DNA from: Thermoplasmata archaeon
Lineage (GTDB): Archaea; Thermoplasmatota; Thermoplasmata; Thermoplasmatales; Thermoplasmataceae
Length of the DNA: 8,183 nt
NCBI GenBank assembly: GCA_021790415.1
Contig: JAJYDZ010000062.1
Location: 1 to 8,183, forward strand
Reading direction: 5' to 3'
The translations under genes and the position numbers were made by a program. Positions 5,476-8,183 of this stretch are shown in pieces. Every line of letters starts with the position of its first letter. The stretch's first letter is position 1. The notes under the pieces are model-generated. The model saw only the letters and a program-made list of their open reading frames with translations. It did no database searches and was not told where the DNA came from.

Positions 5476-6320
5476 TAATCCACCCCCTTCACGTCTTTAC
5501 ACTCTATCATTCCATCAAGCACCGCAATAAGTGAGATCACGCCGCCGCCAGTGTTATGCCTAAAACAATGCCATGTGTCAGTTTCCGGATTTATGGCGAA
5601 ATTCGCTCCTGTCTCGCTACCATGAACTGGATGTGTGCCTTTGTACCAAGATCCTGCCTGCATGAAGTGTGATATATCGACGCCATAGGCATGAAGGACC
5701 TTGAGAATCTGCCCGCTCCCTTTCGGGATCTCACCTTTGTGCCTATTCGGGCTGGTCTCCTTGCCAACAATAAAATCCTTTGAGACCGCCAATAGATCAG
5801 ACTTTTTAACAATGGCTATTGGCACGTCCCTGATTTCTACTGACCCATAGATCACGCCATTTGGATGAACGGAGCCGGGGCCAAGTGCGTAACCGCCCTT
5901 TCCTTTTATGTATGATCCATCTTTCAGTGGAATGCAACCGATAGGACCATCCTGAATGAAATACCCATATTGGAAACGTCCCTGCTTTCCAGTGCTCCAC
6001 CTGTATGTTATAGGAAGGTTATTATCCAGCGTTTTCTGAATTTCTACTATGTCAGCATCTACTAAAGCAAGGAACCCGTTGGGGCTTGTGATTCCGTAAT
6101 TTCCGCCCCTTTTTACCCATTGTAGTATCTCAGGGGACCTTGCCGAATAGTTCGTGATTGTTGGCCATCCACCCTCTACTGCCTCTTTACTATTTGCTCT
6201 CACTTTTAGAAGACGTATATTAGGATCGGCAAACTGCAAAGGAAAAAAGTTAATCCCTATGTTCGTATTATTCATAGTGAAGTCGTCTCCTGGCGGAACA
6301 CTTCCTCTTTTTTCTTTCAT
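5475..6320 (-). CDS. PrimPol-type DNA primase-polymerase (AEP) with zinc-like C-terminus, 281 aa
   Basis: The protein synthesises primers, and perhaps DNA, for the helicase encoded next. Numbered from ATG 6320, it has the PrimPol plan: NYGITSPNGFLALVDAD with the metal-binding D88-x-D90, STGKQGRFQYGYF (about 109-121, motif II), IKGKGGYALGPGSVHPNG (138-155), and then HPVHGS (230-235) with WHCFRHNTGGG (250-260). The last two form a zinc-finger-like end known from archaeal element primases. Two oddities: motif II lacks the usual GGxHxYF histidine, and the usual CFRC is CFRH. ATG 6320 is preferred over GTG 6329 because it overlaps the preceding TGA (ATGA) and has AGAGGTGG at the right distance; the GTG lies inside that site. 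The stop overlaps the helicase start (TAATG). In pRN1 ORF904 the two activities are fused. Confidence 0.87.
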   Translation of the reverse strand: MKEKRGSVPPGDDFTMNNTNIGINFFPLQFADPNIRLLKVRANSKEAVEGGWPTITNYSARSPEILQWVKRGGNYGITSPNGFLALVDADIVEIQKTLDNNLPITYRWSTGKQGRFQYGYFIQDGPIGCIPLKDGSYIKGKGGYALGPGSVHPNGVIYGSVEIRDVPIAIVKKSDLLAVSKDFIVGKETSPNRHKGEIPKGSGQILKVLHAYGVDISHFMQAGSWYKGTHPVHGSETGANFAINPETDTWHCFRHNTGGGVISLIAVLDGMIECKDVKGVD

Positions 6321-6499
6321 TTCCACCACCTCTCCATTTCCTCAATCAGCTTTTTTAGTATGATGGACCCAGAAACTGTCTTACGATATCCTATGGCTAA
6401 CGCCTGTTGTTCGGTCGACTCAGCGTTTAGAAACAACCTTATAAGTCCGGTACAACTGTACTTATTGGCGAGGACAACCACCTCTTCTTCTTTTTTCAT
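6317..6499 (-). CDS. Small protein of unknown function, possible helix-turn-helix (60 aa)
   Basis: ATG 6499 overlaps the preceding TGA (ATGA), and the TGA 6317-6319 overlaps the primase ATG. After an acidic/basic start (MKKEEEVVVLANKY), residues 18-58 look like three helices (GLIRLFLNAES, TEQQALAIGYRKT, SGSIILKKLIEEMERWW), which could be a helix-turn-helix, though no family is recognised. Placed directly before the primase, it may help in replication or its control; that is inference from position only. Confidence 0.7.
   Translation of the reverse strand: MKKEEEVVVLANKYSCTGLIRLFLNAESTEQQALAIGYRKTVSGSIILKKLIEEMERWWK
6326..6333 (-). promoter_or_regulatory. Ribosome binding site fixing the primase start at 6320
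   Basis: AGAGGTGG on the minus strand ends 5 nt before ATG 6320, the spacing used by other genes here. It covers the GTG at 6327-6329, which therefore is unlikely to be the start. Confidence 0.65.
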
Positions 6500-6618
6500 T
6501 TTCCCCGTGCCTCCTTCTTTTCTATCGTTCTTTGATTGGGAATTAAATCCTCCCCGGTCAGTTCTTTCCAGAGCTGGAACAGGCGGCGGGGGTCATTGTA
6601 GTTGATTGAATCCGTCAT
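6496..6618 (-). CDS. Very small protein of unknown function (40 aa)
   Basis: The ORF starts at ATG 6618, which overlaps the AbrB gene's TGA (ATGA), and ends at TGA 6496-6498, overlapping the next ATG. A perfect GGAGG lies 8 nt before the start. The protein has a probable helix with NDPRRLFQLWKELTGEDL and a charged tail (TIEKKEARGK). No family or function is recognised. It is not toxin-like in any visible way, despite following an AbrB-type gene. Confidence 0.7.
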   Translation of the reverse strand: MTDSINYNDPRRLFQLWKELTGEDLIPNQRTIEKKEARGK

Positions 6619-6794
6619 AGCTGGGTCCTCCGTCGAATAATCAAAGAACCCTGAGGATCTATTGTCAGATTCAAAATGTCTCCCTTGGCAAGCCCCATTG
6701 AATCAGCGTATTCTTTCGGTATACACACATAGAGAGAATCCTGAATCCTGTTTATTTTGCGTTTCCAGTAAACCTTCGATATATTTTCCGACAT
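6615..6794 (-). CDS. AbrB/SpoVT-type DNA-binding regulator (59 aa)
   Basis: Residues 10-55 carry the swapped-hairpin pattern of AbrB proteins. They read KRKINRIQDSLYVCIPKEYA, then DSMGLAKGDILNLTIDPQGSLIIRR, matching the family plan: strand, I-P-K-x-x-x-x-x-x-L-x-x-G-D, strand, LIIRR. These proteins dimerise and bind AT-rich DNA, often repressing their own operon. ATG 6794 has AAAGGTGG upstream; the TGA 6615-6617 overlaps the next start. Being first in the operon and next to an AT-rich divergent promoter with palindromes (6870-6929), it is the likely regulator of the replication genes. A MazE-type antitoxin has the same fold, but no toxin gene follows. Confidence 0.88.
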   Translation of the reverse strand: MSENISKVYWKRKINRIQDSLYVCIPKEYADSMGLAKGDILNLTIDPQGSLIIRRRTQL

Positions 6795-6865
6795 ATTTTT
6801 ACCACCTTTAATTCAGGAAAGAAAATCATCAGTTGTGCAACATAATATTTACTTTCCTTACCTCT

Positions 6866-6873
6866 ATTATATA
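6866..6873 (-). promoter_or_regulatory. TATA box for the replication operon
   Basis: TATATAAT on the minus strand lies about 75 nt before ATG 6794. The expected transcription start, about 25 nt downstream (near 6845), gives a leader of about 50 nt containing AAAGGTGG. This operon is thus led by a ribosome binding site, unlike its neighbours. A second AT-rich box (6884-6898, TATATTATATTATAG) is an alternative. Confidence 0.5.
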
Positions 6874-6887
6874 GTAATGAAACTATA
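6870..6887. promoter_or_regulatory. Inverted repeat TATAGT-6 nt-ACTATA over the operon promoter
   Basis: Perfect 6-bp arms at 6870-6875 and 6882-6887, overlapping the TATA box. This is a plausible operator for the AbrB protein encoded just downstream. AT-rich arms this short can arise by chance. Confidence 0.4.
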
Positions 6888-6901
6888 ATATAATATAATT
6901 C

Positions 6902-6929
6902 TGCATATGCAAATTATTGATTAATTTGC
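6902..6929. promoter_or_regulatory. Two overlapping palindromes in the divergent promoter region
   Basis: TGCATATGCA (6902-6911) is a perfect 10-bp palindrome. It overlaps GCAAATTA-ttgat-TAATTTGC (6909-6929), a perfect inverted repeat with 8-bp arms. They lie between the two divergent promoters and could bind the AbrB or the winged-helix protein, or mark an unwinding region. Nothing else is seen in the 207-bp gap apart from the promoter elements listed. Confidence 0.55.
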
Positions 6930-6973
6930 TAATGAAAAATATTACTTAACTTTCAATAGAAATTATAGTAAGG

Positions 6974-6983
6974 TTTAAGTTTA
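6974..6983 (+). promoter_or_regulatory. Candidate TATA box of the winged-helix gene (leaderless)
   Basis: TTTAAGTTTA is centred about 24 nt before ATG 7002, with a purine-rich AGTAAGG directly upstream as a possible BRE. No ribosome binding site precedes the ATG, which fits a leaderless mRNA. Confidence 0.45.
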
Positions 6984-7001
6984 TGATAGCTATACAAACT
7001 C

Positions 7002-8183
7002 ATGGTAAGAAAACCGAGAATTGATCATAAGAAAAATCTAGCAATGGTAATTCTCTCAATAGCAAAGGGAATTGATACAGTGATGGAAATAACCACGGAA
7101 ATCGGTTTGGATAAAAGAACAACATTCAATCTGCTTAAAGAGTTGGAAGAGAACGGACATATTGGATCAGACAGACCACAACAAATCCATAATCATCCTA
7201 CTAAGAAGCTTCGGTATAATCTCTTAGATGACCCATGGAATTTCTCATACTATATGATCCTGATCAATGAGAATCTGAAGGAAAAAATAGAGGAATTTAT
7301 GTTGACCAAATATTATGGCAATACCGCGTCCACAGTTTGTAGGATTGTTTCAGAGCACGTTGCCCCCGAGTCACTTTTTTTTGGCTTGTATGTGCTTAGA
7401 ACAACGGAAAAAAAAGGGAAAAACAGAAAGCAGGACAGTGAATTGGTTCTTGCTATGTTCACTAAGTTTTTGACAAATGCCAAAAACCCAGAGATATTGA
7501 ATAATGTGTTTAAAGACTTGGAAAGGGAGGGTTTTGAATTATTTTTAGACCCCTTAAATAAGGATGAAAACTCGTCCATTGACATAGAAACAATAAAGCG
7601 GCTGATCTACGGTAATATGTATGGACAGAATGAAGCTTACTTCGGTAACTCTGTCATTGACATGGAAACAATGAAACGTTTGCACGATGAGAATATGACT
7701 GAACAAGATAAAACTTACTTCAAAAACCTGACGAGCAAAGACTTAGAGATCCTAAGAGGCATAATCTCAGTTAGGTTGAGATATCTCGGGTTGGAAAATA
7801 AAGACCTTTTCGATAAGGCACTAAGGGCAGGAGTCATAACTAGAGCCGCTTTGAGTGAGCACTTATTCTACGATGCATTTTATAAGACGATAACTACCTT
7901 CCCGGATTCTGCAATTGTGTTATGCAAATCACTATTGTCGATGATTTCAAGAACAATGCCGGAGGGTTATAAAGAGGATAACTTGGACTTACTTTTTGGT
8001 TGGAGTTCCTATGCTAAAGATGGGGGAATGACCCCTGCTATACAAGTAGTTCAACTTGAAAAATCATTGCATTACATAATTATCGGAGACATCGTCCAAA
8101 CCCTATTGGTGAAAACGCTAATCGGAATCAACTATCATAACGCTATCATGCCCGAACAGTTCTTAGAGGGGTACATATTGGAT
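7002..8183 (+). CDS. Winged-helix DNA-binding protein with long helical body, 3' end beyond window
   Basis: The frame is open for 394 codons from ATG 7002 to the window edge. Residues 8-60 look like a winged helix: KNLAMVILSIAKGIDTVMEI, then TTEIGLDKRTTFNLLKELEE with a recognition helix at about 39-50, then a wing with KKLRYNLLD at 68-76. The other 310 or more residues are mostly helical and match nothing I recognise. Two tandem 26-residue units at 193-218 and 219-244 share ID.ET.KRL...NM..Q...YF.N. Codon use is AT-rich. The gene is divergent from the replication operon, so it may be a regulator of copy number or of an element function, which is inference. Absence of a ribosome binding site and a TATA-like box about 24 nt upstream support this start. 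Confidence 0.8.
   Translation, partial: MVRKPRIDHKKNLAMVILSIAKGIDTVMEITTEIGLDKRTTFNLLKELEENGHIGSDRPQQIHNHPTKKLRYNLLDDPWNFSYYMILINENLKEKIEEFMLTKYYGNTASTVCRIVSEHVAPESLFFGLYVLRTTEKKGKNRKQDSELVLAMFTKFLTNAKNPEILNNVFKDLEREGFELFLDPLNKDENSSIDIETIKRLIYGNMYGQNEAYFGNSVIDMETMKRLHDENMTEQDKTYFKNLTSKDLEILRGIISVRLRYLGLENKDLFDKALRAGVITRAALSEHLFYDAFYKTITTFPDSAIVLCKSLLSMISRTMPEGYKEDNLDLLFGWSSYAKDGGMTPAIQVVQLEKSLHYIIIGDIVQTLLVKTLIGINYHNAIMPEQFLEGYILD
7578..7733 (+). repeat. Tandem 78-bp (26-residue) repeat in the winged-helix gene
   Basis: Units 7578-7655 and 7656-7733 both begin attgacat(a/g)gaaacaat(a/g)aa and end with a conserved YF.N. Protein similarity is clear but the DNA has diverged, so the duplication is old. 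Confidence 0.75.

Noticed and set aside
6496..6794. Toxin-antitoxin pair (AbrB-type antitoxin plus 40-aa toxin)
   Set aside because: The 40-aa product has no toxin motif, and the pair is part of a longer replication operon.
7313..7585. 90-codon minus-strand ORF
   Set aside because: It is opposite the winged-helix gene, whose frame is open for 394 codons and carries an internal protein repeat.

Overview
The window reads as archaeal DNA, most likely from a Thermoplasmata-type acidophile. Three things suggest this: a secreted surface protein built of GLPS...W.ITLNG repeats, a style common in that group; TATA boxes about 24-27 nt before start codons with no ribosome binding site (leaderless mRNAs); and a primase-polymerase plus SF3 helicase pair typical of archaeal plasmids, viruses and integrated elements. 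The taxon is inferred from protein style, not from a marker gene. No integrase, tRNA, rRNA, CRISPR array or insertion sequence is visible, so whether this is a free plasmid, a provirus or an integrated element cannot be decided here.

Layout. (1) 1-1281, minus: 5' part of a secreted repeat protein that runs off the left edge. (2) 1282-1521: its leaderless promoter and a strong hairpin. (3) 1522-6794, minus: one compact operon of twelve genes with almost no space between them. In order of transcription they are an AbrB-type regulator, a 40-aa and a 60-aa protein of unknown role, a PrimPol-type primase, an SF3 helicase, a 54-aa protein, a 62-aa protein, a 92-aa beta-barrel (Sm-like) protein, a 36-aa basic protein, a 51-aa Cys-rich protein, an 83-aa Sm/Hfq-like protein and a Cys-motif protein. 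Five of these (40, 54, 36, 51 aa and the AbrB) are too short for routine ORF cut-offs but are fixed by their start/stop overlaps. (4) 6795-7001: an AT-rich divergent promoter region with palindromes. (5) 7002-8183, plus: a winged-helix protein that runs off the right edge.

How it works together (inference). The primase and helicase form the replication core. The AbrB protein, first in the operon, probably controls its own promoter and perhaps the divergent winged-helix gene. The small genes behind the helicase are co-translated with it and are candidate nucleic-acid-binding accessories. Nine of eleven gene junctions are ATGA overlaps; one is GTGA and one TAATG.

Most worth a second look: a cluster of TCGGACA/TGTCCGA motifs in both orientations inside the helicase gene, read in different codon phases, which could be an internal replication origin; a broken or recoded start of the last operon gene (ATGA-coupled start, ten codons, then TGA, with a good coding frame one base over); an A9 tract in the helicase linker; and two Sm-like barrels in one replication operon.
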